From positions 26,693,054 to 26,757,053 of the forward strand of contig OX326957.1 of assembly GCA_946800325.1 (NCBI GenBank): 64,000 nt of DNA. Direction: 5' to 3'. Position numbers and translations under genes: made by a program. The DNA comes from Luzula sylvatica. Lineage: Eukaryota; Streptophyta; Magnoliopsida; Poales; Juncaceae. Numbering within the stretch: position 1 is the stretch's first letter; the number at the start of each line of letters is the position of its first letter. Shown here one piece after another: positions 1-13,392 of this stretch. The notes under the pieces are model-generated. The model ran no database searches and was not told the DNA's origin. It worked only from the letters and a program-made list of their open reading frames with translations.

Positions 1-404
1 CAAGAATTATTTTTGCAAATTCAAAAGAAAAAGTTTGTGTGTTAAGTATGTACAGTAATGAAAAGGGCTTTAGACAAGTTATTCATAAACCAGGAGTTTT
101 TAAGCTACTTACCCAAAATTAGGATAAATCATCACATAATAATCGGAAAATTGCAAAAATCCCTAAAAAAGATTATTTCTTTTTTGAGGAAATGGGCCAT
201 AGGCCTTTAATATAACAGATGAAATAAAGATAAGATCAACAAAAATAGATAAAGAGCACTGCTTGAAAAGGGGGAAAAAATAAGAGGAACGCAGCAAAGA
301 GAAGATAAGGTCTCCAACTCCAATGAATAAAAACTACTAGATGTGCTTCATGCCCATATTTAAGATGTAATCCATGTCCGACGAGAAAGGAGCAGGGGTA
401 TTAC

Positions 405-586
405 CTATGAGTCTGACTGCGAGGATGGATGAGGATTGAGGAGTTCCATGGGCGATGGTCTCTGATTCTACTGCGTTGATGACTGCGGATCCATGCGGAT
501 GCAACATCTCCCTTGTAAGAGGAGAGTAAGCCAAGCGAATCAGTAGAATAACTCTCCATTAATGAATCTGAGAACCTCATGGTCAT
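405..586 (-). pseudogene. First exon of a hypothetical gene, left-arm copy
   Basis: This is the mirror image of the exon at 34694-34875. It has a start codon at 586 and ends at a GT donor next to CATAG. The second exon found in the other copy (35447-35498) would lie left of the window, so the gene is incomplete here. I do not recognise the predicted peptide. It may be a gene remnant carried by the duplication rather than a functional gene. Confidence 0.3.
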
Positions 587-783
587 GGAGGAGAAAGAAA
601 AGCTGAAATTGGGGAAAGAGAAAAGAGATCTGGGAAGAAAGAGATGGGAGCGGGCGAAGGGGGAAATATATAGAGAACCTCATGGTCATGGAGGAGAAAG
701 AAAAGCTGAAATTGGGGAAAGAGAAAAGAGATCTGGGAAGAAAGAGATGGGAGCGGGCGAAGGGGGAAATATATAGAGAAGGG
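571..783 (-). promoter_or_regulatory. Tandemly duplicated promoter/leader segment (2 x ~103 bp)
   Basis: Two consecutive copies of a 103-bp unit each hold a TATA-like TATATATTTC, a pyrimidine-rich leader and an ATG (read on the minus strand). The same double unit sits in the right arm at 34500-34706. On the other side of a short gap, around 903-919, is AATTATATATACTG followed by TATAAATG on the plus strand. The region therefore looks like a divergent, bidirectional promoter. Confidence 0.5.
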
Positions 784-959
784 CGACTGATCCAAGGTTC
801 TCCAACGGTACAATTTCCAACGTTCGAATTTTCAACGTTCGAGAAAAACCTGGATCGTCTCCAGTTGTACGGAACTGGATGAACCAAGAGGCCGTTCGCG
901 AATTATATATACTGTATAAATGTACTTCCGTTTCTAATTTTCGCTACCTGTACAGCTGT

Positions 960-2400
960 ACTCAATTCATCCACGAAGCTTCTCTCTCCTCGCCTCTCCC
1001 TCCCGTCAGAAATCCGCTTTCTATTCAATATGCAAGATCCGCCTCGAGGCTTTCTTTATCGGCTTCTTCTCTTCTCTTGGGGACATTGTTAGACCAGGTT
1101 TGGTTTTTCTCTACAATCAATTGGGTTTTTATCGACAAATATACGCTGTTCAATTCATTTCGTTTTTAGTTTCAGAATTTTAAGCTTAAGATTTCTGAAA
1201 TTGGAAGTTCTTTCTTTTGTTTAGATTACTGATGTTAAATTAGTATATTTTGAGTCAGTGATCTGAGTTGATTTCCTAGTAACATAACTAATTAACTATT
1301 TATTTCGATCTTGTATTATTTCTTTTCTTATGATTACTCGATATTTATTTTGCAGGATTCGTTCTCAATCGATCAATCCTGTCACACCTGTTTCTAGAAG
1401 TGCGTAATGTCACGATTTAAATTCATCAGTACGTAATTAGCGAACTTCTCGTGTGTTCTCAATCGATATTTATTTTGCAGGATTCGTTCTCAATCGATCA
1501 ATCCTGTCACACCTGTTTCTAGAAGTGCGTAATGTCACGATTTAAATTCATCAGTACGTAATTAGCGAACTTCTCGTGTGTTCTCAATCGATATTTATTT
1601 TGCAGGATTCGTTCGAAATCGGTGAATCAAGTACTAATCCAAATGGTTCATTAGTGAGAGAGCTTACTCTTTCCCTCCTAATCCAAATGGATCAAAATCA
1701 AGTACTAAATATCTTTTTTACTTGAAAATCTTCTATATGTGGAACGAGCTTGATCTTAATAAAAAGTTTTCGATCCTGTTGTCGAGGTGCTAATTAGTTT
1801 AATTCAATTCAGGTCCTTGAATTCTTTCATTTTCACAACTTTCATCTTTTTCTTTTTTTTATAGGATACAGGTTGAATTTCGAATTTTGTAATATTTGCA
1901 ATTTTTATAAATTTCATTGTAGATTATTGGAAGGTTATCTCAAGAGGAAGTAACGAATCAATTGTGTATCTTACATTCTTAACTGTTAGAGACATTTCTG
2001 TACCAATTTAGTTGCATAACTATCCCTGTAAAATTTTTATTTTTTGCATAACGATCCCTGTAATAACCTAATTATGTTATAAACAGGTGAGAGAAAAGAT
2101 CTGGTGTAGAATCAGTGGAAGACCTTTCGTTGACGAGGTGAAAGTGATGTCTTTTCAAATCCAGAATTAACTGGTACCATTTCTTGCATTTATTTGATGT
2201 GAAAATTTATTCTTGTGAATTTATATTTATTATCATGAACTTTCAATTTATTTTAATTCCATTTTCGCTCTTTGATCATATACTTTGCGCTTTAATTTCG
2301 TGATTGATAAGTTTTTTGTATTTTGATCGTGTTATTTTAGGCGTATTATAAACCGGGCCATTGCAATTGCTGAGAGGGCTAAAGATGTGTGAGTCCTTCT
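960..2400 (+). other. Leader-exon-like sequence with tandem splice-acceptor repeats, left arm
   Basis: Downstream of the plus-strand TATA-like box (903-919) lies a CT-rich leader (965-1095) ending at CCAG/GTTTGG, which resembles a 5' exon and splice donor. The acceptor-like TTTTGCAG then appears three times, at about 1354, 1480 and 1604. Short exon-like stretches follow, such as 2341-2388 between TTTTAG and GTGAGT. None gives a protein I recognise, and in-frame stops are frequent. It is most likely a decayed or noncoding transcription unit. Confidence 0.25.
1356..1614 (+). repeat. 125-bp tandem repeat, two full copies (left arm)
   Basis: Units begin at 1356, 1481 and 1606 (the last partial), with period 125. 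Each unit is preceded by ATTTATTTTGCAG and contains GTCACACCTG and TACGTAATTAGCG. The right arm has five full units (33291-33915), so the array differed in copy number after the inverted duplication. Confidence 0.9.
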
Positions 2401-3403
2401 TGTTATTACTCAATTGAGAAATTTACAAAAAGACCCCTTCATTATCAGGAATTAGTTGCAAAGAAGCCCCTTCAATATCAAAATCTCAAAAACGGAGGGG
2501 CTTTTCTTCAATTTCCAATAATACAGGGGCTCATTTGCAAATATTGAGTTTAATTTATTTAGTTTCACTATTCTGTTATTTGGTAGTTAGCATTACCATT
2601 AAAAGTCTGGAAAAAATCTCGAGTTCATTTTAAAGATAGGGTACTGAAAAAGGGTATGGCTCCAATTAGGACAATAAGAGGGTTTCATCAGAAAATAGCA
2701 CAACTTTTATTAATAAAACATCCTTCGCTACAGTGAAGGTATTAATTAATCTTCATTTTTTGCAATTAAAAAAAATTTAATCTTCATTTTTTATTTTTTT
2801 AATAATAATTTGATTCCATTTTTTAATTGGCACATAATAACGAATTTTCAGAAGTAGAAAAGTTTCGAAGAATATAAACCTTCTATGCAATTTCCAAAAA
2901 TTAGTACAGAAAACAACGCGCGTCGGTACGACTGGTACGGAATATAGACCTGGTACAACATCTTGGGTATATTACTAAATTCTTTTTTTTTCTTGAATTA
3001 TTATTACTTTTTGCAGTTTCACCCCTAGTTTTTAACAAATTTTTATTTTACGAAATTAATAGGAAAATTTGATGCTATATTATTTATTTTTTGGCGGCGA
3101 GAGAGATTAACTGATTCTCCCTCGATATCAGTATGACAATATAACAGATTCTCCCTCGATCAGCAAAAAGAATTAACTTGAGGGTAAAATAGGCAAAATT
3201 AAAACTTTCATTTATTTGAGTTTTTTTTTTCTTTTTACTTTTTGGGGTTTACTGAGTTTCTCGGGATGACCAAAATTTGATTGAAATTTATACATTTATG
3301 TACATAAAATATGATTGGTATGTTCAATAAACTTTCAGTTAATTAGGGCTGCATATATACTCTTGGAGCATTTGTGTCTTCTGCAAAGATTGAAAATATT
3401 TAG

Positions 3404-4396
3404 GGCTGCATATATATTCAGGTCATATAGGGTTCTTTTGCTATATTTTCTTAATAGAAACTAAAAGCTAAATTCTACTGGACCAAAATTAAGATTGTAC
3501 CAAAATGAATGTGACAAAAGGCAATAAAATAAATGGCAAGGTAAATGTATTAAATACGAAATGATGTGACCCCATGTAATCAAAATAGTTAAATCTGAAA
3601 TCAATTGTTAATTATTCAAATAATTTTAATATATCTTTAAAATATTATATTATTTTAAAGCGCGAATACGTTCTAATTTATAAATGAATATTTGAGAATA
3701 TTTGGGTCGAGATGGACTATCGAACTCCAAATACTCCAAATAGAGGGTTCAAGATATATTGGGTTTGTGCCTCCAAAATCGAAAATATACAATTTACCCT
3801 TCCATAAAGGTATCAAATTTTGTCTAAATATTGTTTTGTTTCACGAGGATAAATTTGATATTTCAAGTTTTAGAGAGGTATATATGAATGACCTGTAATG
3901 TAGGATCAATTATAATGGTTGGATGATATGCTCAAATAATTATGTTTTATTCAATATTTTAATTTCATTTTTATATAGGGTAATAGCTTTAATAGTCTCC
4001 GACTCCGAAACACTTCTAAGACATGCTTTACGTTACGTATTGAGAATAATAATAATAATAATAATAATGGAACTAGAGATTTTGTTGATGCCCATAATCG
4101 GAGATATGTCCGCATTGTCAATGGTTATTAATTACTTAAATCAATTATAAACATGGAGAATTGAAAAAAAATGGAGGTTTTTCTTGCAATATTTAATAAG
4201 AAAAATTCTACACACATAACTATTTCACAAATTCATTCCCGAAATGTAATTTGGCCATTGGATCTATATTTTGTTTTTATGCGGACCCCACTCATTTGTA
4301 TTACTTAGATGTTGACACTTGTATTTCGGTATTAAGTTTGTGGATTATTTCGGTGATTGTATCACCACCGTGCTTGATCTTTCATCACTGTACAGA
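3404..4396. other. AT-rich intergenic DNA, no gene seen
   Basis: The stretch holds a short direct repeat of TAGGGCTGCATATATA (about 3345 and 3401) at the inner edge of the inverted-repeat arm, and an AAT run near 4047-4070. No open frame shows family signatures or splice-supported continuity. Confidence 0.6.
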
Positions 4397-5430
4397 TAAA
4401 AATAAGGAGCATTTATGCACGTAGTCTTTTTTAAAATTATTTCAAAAAATAATCCTCTTTTTGTAAATATTCTAGAAATAACCTCTTTCGAGTTTTTAAA
4501 TCCCACCGGCACCAATATTTAAAATCTTGCCGGATTAATTATCTCAAAAAACTGATCTGTCAGCTTTTACCGACTTCATAAATTTTCATCGGGTTTTAAA
4601 ATCCCGCCGGCTAGATTTTACATCTTGTCGGCCAAATTTCAGTTTGGTCCTCTTTTTGTTTAATAAATATTATAAAATATAATTTACATTTTCTCTTTTA
4701 GACCCTTAGAAAATATATAATTGTTAATAACATTTATTAAATATTATTATATTATTGTTAATATTAATTAAGTCAAATAATTATATTATAATTATTCATA
4801 ATGATATATTTATTTTAAAAATATATAATTATGTTAATAACATTATTATGTCAAATAATAAGATTCATAATAATTAATTTAATATTTTTAAAATTAACAT
4901 TATTAAGTTAAATGATTGTTATAATTATATATGTTATTAACATAATTATATATTTTTATGAATCGTATTATTTGACTTAATAATGTTATTAACATAATTA
5001 TATATTTTTAAAATAAATACATTCTTATGAATAATACAATATAATTATTTGACTTAATTAATATTAACAATAATATAATAATATTTAATAAATGTTATTG
5101 ACAATTATATATTTTCTAAGGGTCTAAAAGAGAAAATGTAAATTATATTTTATAATATTTATTAAACAAAAAGAGGACCAAACTGAAATTTGCTCGGCAA
5201 GATTTAAAATCTAGCCGGCAGGATTTTAAAACCCGGTAAAAATTTATTAACTCGGTAAAAGCTGACAGGTCAGTTTTTGAGGTAATTAACCCGGCAAGAT
5301 TTTAAATATAGGTGCCGGCGGGATTTAAAAACCCGAAAGGGGTTATTTCTAGAATATTTGCAAAAAGGAGATTATTTTTTGAAATAATTTTAAAAAGGAC
5401 ACCACATGCAGAAATGCTCCTAAAAATAAT
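4397..5430. mobile_element. Fold-back (long inverted-repeat) element, ~1 kb
   Basis: The left half, starting AGGAGCATTTATGCACG, returns in reverse complement in the right half, ending TGCAGAAATGCTCCT. The arms are about 500 bp each around an AT-rich centre near 4900. Both arms carry repeated CCGG-containing motifs such as CCGGCAAGATTTTAAA. AAAAATA flanks both ends and is a candidate 7-bp target duplication, though the flank is A-rich and so not decisive. No coding capacity is visible. The element resembles a non-autonomous DNA transposon of the MULE or hAT class. Confidence 0.7.
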
Positions 5431-6463
<1,033 letters not shown>

Positions 6464-6619
6464 TCAAGTCCCAATATATTTATGACACTCCCCTTGAAGG
6501 TGTCTATCCATTCGTGTAGTGTGGTGGTTGATTCTTGGATTATCCTTGAGAAAATACAATGATGATAGAGATTTGAAGGATATATATTTTTTTACATGTG
6601 TTGTTTGATGTACTAAAAT
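6464..6619. repeat. Segment A, left end, with target site of the outer copia element
   Basis: This matches 38523-38674 in segment B. It ends in AAAAT (6615-6619), which is repeated at 21868-21872 on the far side of the nested retrotransposons. Joining the two sides restores a sequence that aligns without gaps to the uninterrupted segment B flank. Confidence 0.8.
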
Positions 6620-7156
6620 TGAAGAAAATACAGTTTTGGATCAACCGTAAAAGTGTACACAAGGATAAACGAACGTACATGTTCGTGGGTATAAATAATG
6701 TGTATATTAGATGCACATATGTATATTGGATATACATGGTTAAATTGATAAGAAACGGTTTTTATTAAGAAAACCAGAAAATTCAGTTTAAGCCGTTTTA
6801 GTAAAACTGGCATAACTGTCAGTAGGAAATTCTGATTTGAATGGTTCAAATTGGGTTAGATATATAATGAGATTATATAGAACTTTCATGTAGAAATATG
6901 GTTCATTTGAACGACGTATCAGTGTCGTTTTAATGGAATACCGAAAGGGTGCGACCGTTTGACATACAGTTAGTAAAACGTCCGTAACTTTCGCATCCGA
7001 ACTCCATTTGGGCCAGATACAATTGGGTTGGAAAGATAATAAGATTATCTAGAACTTTAGTGAATGTTCAAAGTCGGTTGGAATGATTTAATATTTTCGT
7101 TTCAACAGAATACTGAAAGGGTGTCTGCAGTTTTCTGTCTGAAAAGGTGTATATGA
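6620..7156 (+). repeat. Truncated 5' LTR of the outer copia element
   Basis: Positions 6688-7156 match 20773-21240 in direct orientation. The R-U5 part seen in the right LTR (21241-21867) is missing here, because the sequence passes straight into pol of another copia copy at 7157. Confidence 0.8.
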
Positions 7157-10100
7157 AAATTAGAGATGTGCAGACACTACGAAGTAGAAGAAAATTAGCT
7201 AAAGGAGAAATGAACCTACGTGTGGGAAATGGAGCAAGAGTTGCTGCATTAGCCGTAGGAGATTATCATTTAACTTTACCTACTGGATTTGTATTAGAAT
7301 TGAACAATTGTTGTTATGTACCTGCTATGAACAGGAATATTATTTCTATTTCAAGATTAGCTTTGGATGGTTATAAATTTATTATAGAAGATGTTTTATT
7401 AGAAATTTATTATAGAAGATGTTGAACAATTGTTGTTATCCGTAAAGGAGAAATTTTCTATGGAAATGTTTTATTAGAAAATGGTCTCTACGTGCTTGAT
7501 CTAAATAATTACAAATCCATATATAATATCAATACCGAAAGGACAGTGTCTAATGTTGATAATCAAACCTACTTTTGGCATTGTCGTTTAGGCCATATAA
7601 ACAAGAAACGCATTTCTAAACTCCATACTGATGGACTTTTAGACTCATTTGATATGAGATCATATGAGACATGTGAGTCTTGTTTATTAGGCAAGATGAC
7701 TAAGAAACCTTTCTCAAATGTTGGAGAAAGATCAAGTGATTTGTTGGAGCTCATACATACTGATGTATGTGGCCCAATGAGCATGGAAGCCAGAGGAGGT
7801 TATAGATGCTTCATTACTTTTACTGATGACTATAATAGATATGGATTTATCTACTTAATGAGACAAAAGTCAGAATCATTTGAAAGGTTCGAAGATTTTA
7901 AGAATGAAGTAGAGAATCAACTAGGCAAGAAAATAAAGGCCATTCGATCTGATCGAGGTGGTGAATATTTGAGCCAAGATTTTGATGACTATCTAAGAGA
8001 TTGTGGAATTGTTTCACAATTAACTCCACCCGGTACACCTCAATGGAATGGTGTTTCCGAGAGGAGAAATCGTACCTTGTTGGACATGGTTCGATCAATG
8101 ATGAGTCAAACTGATCTCCCGAAATCCTTTTGGGGTTATGCCATTGAAACAGCCGCATTCATACTGAATAGAATTCCATCTAAATCCGTAGAAAAGACTC
8201 CATATGAAATATGGACAGGAAGAACTCCAAGTTTGTCTTTTCTGAAAATTTGGGGTTGCGAGGCATATGTTAAACGCATGATGTCAGATAAGCTTGGACC
8301 CAAATCGGATAAATGTTTATTCGTGGGATATCCTAAGGAAACTAAAGGGTATTACTTTTACATCCCCTCTGAAAATAAGATTTTCGTAGCTAGAAATGGA
8401 GTATTCTTAGAGAAGGAGTTCATTTCAAACAGAGCTAGTGGGAGTAAGGTTGATCTTGAAGAAGTTCAAGATTCCCAAAACGGAAATGAACATGAGATGG
8501 GAGATGTTTCAGGTTCACCAAATGTTGGAGAATCAGAAAATGTGACACAAGAACCACCACGTAGATCTAGTAGGAATCGTCAGGAGCCCGAGAGATATGG
8601 ATTTCCCGTAACTAATGATGACGATGTGTTGGCCATAGATGATGAACCAACATCCTACGAAGATGCTATGATGAGTGAAGATTCGCAGAAATGGCAAGAT
8701 GCCATGAATCTCGAGATACAATCCATGTATGACAATCAAGTTTGGAACTTGATTGATCCACCTGAAGGATTAAAAACCATTGGGTGTAAGTGGGTTTTCA
8801 AGAAGAAAACTGACATGGAAGATAAGGTGCATACTTACAAAATACGACTTGTGGCGAAAGGTTTCAAGCAAACTCATGGTATAGACTATGATGAAACGTT
8901 TTCGCCCGTAGCCATGCTTATGTTTATAAGAATTTTACTTGCCATAGCCGCATATTATGACTATGAAATATGGCAAATGTATGTCAAAACTGCTTTCCTT
9001 AACGGGAACTTGAATGAGGATGTATACATGATACAACCCGAGGGTTTTGTCGATCCAAACAATTCTAAGAAAGTATGCAAGCTTCAAAAGTCTATTTATG
9101 GTTTGAAGCAGGCATCTCGAAGTTGGAATCTTCGTTTTGATGAAGTAATCAAGGATTATGGTTTCATCAAGAATGTGGAAGAAGCTTGTGTATACAAGAA
9201 ATTCAGTGGGAGTGCACATGTATTCTTAGTTCTTTATGTGGATGACATATTGCTCATTGGCAATGATATACCTATGCTCTTAAGTGTTAAGAAATATTTG
9301 GGGAATCAATTTTCAATGAAAGACCTAGGAGAAGCAGCCTATATATTAGGCATAAAGATTTATAGAGATATATCAAGGAAGCTTATAGGTCTGAGTCAAA
9401 GTACATACATTGACAAGGTATTGAAGAGGTTCAATATGCAAGATTCCAAGAGAGGATCCTTGCCAATGTCGCATGGTTTCTCGTTAGATAAATCTCAATG
9501 TCCGACATCGAGAGATGAACGAGAACGAATGAATAGAATGCCATATGCTTCGGCAATTGGATCTATTATGTATGCGATGATATGTACTAGACCAGATGTG
9601 TCATATGCATTAAGTGTAACAAGCAGATACCAATCAGATCCAGGCGAGAGTCACTGGATAGCAGTAAAGAATATTCTTAAGTACTTGAGAAGGACTAAAG
9701 ATGTATTCTTAATCTATGGAGGTTTGGAAAGTGAGCTGGTGATAAAGGGTTATACCGATGCTAGCTTTCAAACCTGCATTGATGATTTTAGATCGCAAAG
9801 TGGTTATGTATTCTGTTTGAACGGAGGAGCAGTTGTTTGGAAAAGTTCCAAACAACAAACTGTCGCAGATTCTACAACGGAAGCAGAGTATATAGCAGCT
9901 TCAGAAGCAGCTAAGGAAGCTGTTTGGATCAAGAAATTTGTGGCAGAACTAGGTGTAGTAACAAGTGTGTTGGACCCTGTGACTCTCTTTTGTGATAACA
10001 ATGGAGCAATTGCGCAATCTAGGGAGCCAAGGTCACACCATAGATCCAAACACATACTTTGGCGTTTTCATCTTATTCGAGAGATAATAGAGAGAGGAGA

Positions 10101-10227
10101 CGTGAATGTGTGCAAAATTCCAACTGATGATAATATAGCTGATCCGTTTACTAAGCCGCTCTCGATAGCGAAACATGATCGTCATGCTAGAGCTATTGGT
10201 TTGGATTACCTCAGAGAGGAGAGTTGA
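7147..10227 (+). pseudogene. Ty1/copia pol, partial and inactivated (integrase, RT, RNase H)
   Basis: The coding frame begins in the linker before integrase, with no gag or protease. An insertion-duplication of about 28 bp near 7390-7425 shifts the frame. From about 7433 a long open frame runs to 10227. It holds the integrase HHCC region (HCRLGH, CESCLLGK), the catalytic core (HTDVCGPM, RSDRGGEY, NGVSERRN), reverse transcriptase with LYVDD, and RNase H (GYTDASF, STTEAEY, HRSKHI). The first catalytic Asp of RT, normally in QMDVKTAFLNG, is Tyr here (TAT near 8980), so RT should be inactive. The frame ends next to a purine tract and the LTR at 10272. The family is Tnt1-like copia; I do not assign a lineage. 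Confidence 0.93.
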
Positions 10228-10271
10228 GTGTGTATTATTATTATCAGTTCACCCTAGTGTAAGTGGGAGAC
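10228..10271 (+). promoter_or_regulatory. Polypurine tract of the inner copia element
   Basis: GTAAGTGGGAGAC lies between the pol stop codon and the LTR start TGAAGG, the usual position for the plus-strand priming tract of copia elements. Confidence 0.6.
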
Positions 10272-11916
10272 TGAAGGAAATAATGCCCTAGGCTGAATGA
10301 GATAATGCCCTGGGCTGAACTAAATAATACCCTAGGCTGAACTGTTTAGCTTGTATGTAAACGAATGATCATTATTATTTATGTTGGTTGATCTAATATT
10401 CTAATATTGAATTAAAGTTTCATTTAATACGTGTACTAGTTATTTAACATATTTAGGAATGTGTGAATAAGCCTTGAATTGTATCACTAGTTTATACATC
10501 ATCATAATATGTGATTATGATAGTAAAACTGTATCAATGAACGTAATACGATTCTAAATGTCCCTGGTCATATATATGATGTATATAGAGATATACATGT
10601 CTAAGGAAATAGAATATATATGTACACCAGTATATTCGCATATGAGATGATTATGTTTTACTGATCATGGACATGGAATACATAGAGATGTAGTGATGTC
10701 AAATATGGAATATAGATATGTGTTAGAGACTACATATTGGACTGACCAACTTATGAGAATATACATGGTTATTGTTATTATATATATTCTCATAAACAAA
10801 TATAATTTTAGTTCTTTGACCTGAGGTTATCATTAGATTTCTCACCTGTGAATTGTGATACTTAGATATGTTTCTTTGTTATCTTTAACCGGGTAATCAA
10901 GATCATCATTGGGTATTACATGAAGCATGTTGGAGGATGTGAATAACCAAGATGGAAGTTGTTCCTTTCATGATTGAAAGAGATATCTCTCAGGGCCCCC
11001 TGATGAATTAGGATTGAAACAAATGCGTGGCCACGCTCAATAAGATTAACATGTGTTGTTAATACTAATTGAACATTCAATCTAATTCTAAATCGGGAAA
11101 GAGTTAAGTTGATTTAGAAAGGATGACATTTGACCATGTCTTTGATCAACAGATATCGTATGAACAAGAGAGCTAGTAATTCGTCTATTTGATAAATAGG
11201 TTATGATCACAAATCATTTATTTAATTTGGGTAGTCATAATGCCTTGCTAGAGGCCAATTATGATTTGCATATTTAAATAGAGATTTAATATGCTGCCAA
11301 CATTAAATAAACCTATAGGGTCACACACAAAGACAAGTTCGGACTGGACACAGAAAATCAAATACATAGATATTATTCTGTTCGAACGAGGATATTATTC
11401 TGTTCGAACAGAAGGTGTAAATCATTAATTGAATGCTATATGCATGTATGGATGCATGGTATTAATACCCAGGATATCATTCATTTGATGAAGATATTTT
11501 GTGGGTTGGAATCCTAAGAGTTTTCCACTTGATTTGGAATCCTAAGAGTTTTCCACTTGATTATTAATACACACCACACCTCTTTATGAAAGAGATTGAT
11601 TCAATCTTTGAGGCAGAATTTCTTTGTGAAAGAAAAGAGAAGCCAAGTAGATTTTCTGAAGGGAGGAAGGATCCGACTAGCATCGGAGGTCTTCACATCC
11701 AGTCTAGACGAGTCGCGTGTGGATACCGATAGAGGGTGGTGCCGGTTCGAGCATACCAACGTGATCTCTGCAAACTTTCTTCAACCAGATTTGAACTAAA
11801 TCTGAGGTATAAATTTTGAAACTCTTCCTTCGTATTTAATTAGCGATACACAGATCCATGGCTTAAGGGGTTCGGGTAAGTTCTGCTGTGCAATATGGTT
11901 GCCCGAAAACCTAACA
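10272..11916 (+). repeat. 3' LTR (~1.65 kb) of the inner copia element
   Basis: The LTR begins TGAAGGAAATAATG directly after the purine tract and probably ends at CCTAACA (11916). Its first 70 bases contain three tandem copies of an AATGCCCTAGGCTGAA-like word. The partner 5' LTR is absent. The right boundary is a judgement from the TG...CA rule, since no second copy exists to compare. Confidence 0.6.
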
Positions 11917-13055
11917 TATAGATGTGTGGATGTCCATGTAATTCAAAGGCGGGATCGGAAGAAATAAATGTCTTAAGGGTATTTTGGGAAAAATATTTTT
12001 CCAAACAGAAAGTTCGGACAAGGAGTTGTCCAAAATAATGACTCAAAGAACGGTTAAATCCGAGGAGGATTAAACCTAGAAGTTGATTGCTTCTTTTGGC
12101 GTGCCGTCATGGCCATATAAACGCCATATAAACGAGATACACGTATCTAGATTCCATATGATGGATTACTAGAATCAATCGAATTAGATTCAATTGGTTA
12201 AACGCGATACTTATTTATTAGGCAAAGACGACAAAGTGCATCATTCTCCAAAGGTTGGAGAAAGATCCAACGAATTATTGGAAATTACATTTAAATGTAA
12301 ATGTTCCGATAAGTTCGGAGGCAAGAGGAGGCTATCAGTATTTTGTTACGTTTATGGATGATTAAAATAGATACGGTAATATATATTTAAAGCGGGACGA
12401 AACAGAGACTTTTGAAAGGTTCAAAGAGTTTCAAAAACGAAATACAAAATCAACTAGGCAAGAAAAACAAACCTTTTCGATAGGATCGAGAATGCAAGAG
12501 GAGAAAAACAAACCTTTTCCGATAAGTTCCGAGGCAAGAGGAGGCTATCAGTATTTTGTTACGTTTATGGATGATTAAAATAGATACGGTAATATATATT
12601 TAATGCGGGACGAAACAGAGACTTTTGAAAGGTTCAAAGAGTTTCAAAAACGAAATACAAAATCAACTAGACAAGAAAAACAAACCTTTTCGATAGGATC
12701 GAGAATGCAAGTATTTGAGCTACGAGCTTCGATAGGATCGAGGAGACGATATTTGAGTTATACGTATTGATGATCATTTATGGTTGTGGAATCGTTTCAC
12801 GATTACCTTCATTCGGAACATTAAGATGTATTCGAAAAGAGGAAATGAACACATGTTGGACATGGTTCGATAAATGAAATTGGAATATTCGTTTTAACGA
12901 AGTTATAAACTGTTATAACATTGTCGGAACGAATGAAAACTTTGTGTACACATGAAGGTTAGTGGGAGCCGCGTTATATTTCTTGTAACGACAAAGGATT
13001 TAGACGAGACCGCTTGTGAATTAAGCGTGAAGATCTATATGATAGATCTATGAAG
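11917..13055 (+). pseudogene. Decayed copia pol of the outer element, left part
   Basis: Despite many stops, conceptual translation around 12240-12480 shows an integrase-like series (GERSNELLE, then GGYQYF, DDYNRYG, ETFERFKEFQ) related to the pol at 7492-10227. About 195 bp (12303-12498) is tandemly repeated at 12517-12711. The region is broken at 13055 by the young copia element and resumes at 19834. Confidence 0.7.
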
Positions 13056-13392
13056 TGTTGGTTCAAATTTCCTATTGTTTGATTATCTCAAATACAATGT
13101 CGATACTACTAACGAAATCTAGCAAGATAAATGTGTAGGAGATAGGTACAAAATGAAAGGATCAATCAAGAATAACAAGAATCAAAGACGTTGAAGAATC
13201 ATGGATAAAATCAAGACGCACATGAATCAAGACGTTGAAGAATTGCGAAGAAGATCAAGACATAGAAGATTCCGCAAGTTGGGATACCCACCTAATCATC
13301 AATACAATATATAGGTATTTCTAAACTTGTTTAAAAGATTAAACTCAATGAAAAAGTACTTGAATTCAATTAAAAAGGCTGAAATCAGTATG

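Larger units (their letters stand above)
1..3403. repeat. Left arm of a large near-identical inverted duplication
   Basis: The sequence from position 1 to 3403 reappears in reverse complement at 31276-35279. Position 1 pairs with 35279 and position 3403 with 31276. Wherever I compared the arms they differ only by scattered single bases, for example at the Val/Leu and Leu/Phe codons of the mirrored open frames at 879-1169 and 34111-34401. The arm continues beyond the window start. It is shorter than its partner because it has two instead of five full 125-bp repeat units and lacks a CGGGTT-rich insertion near the inner end. It contains promoter and leader-like sequence but no convincing complete gene. 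Confidence 0.93.
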
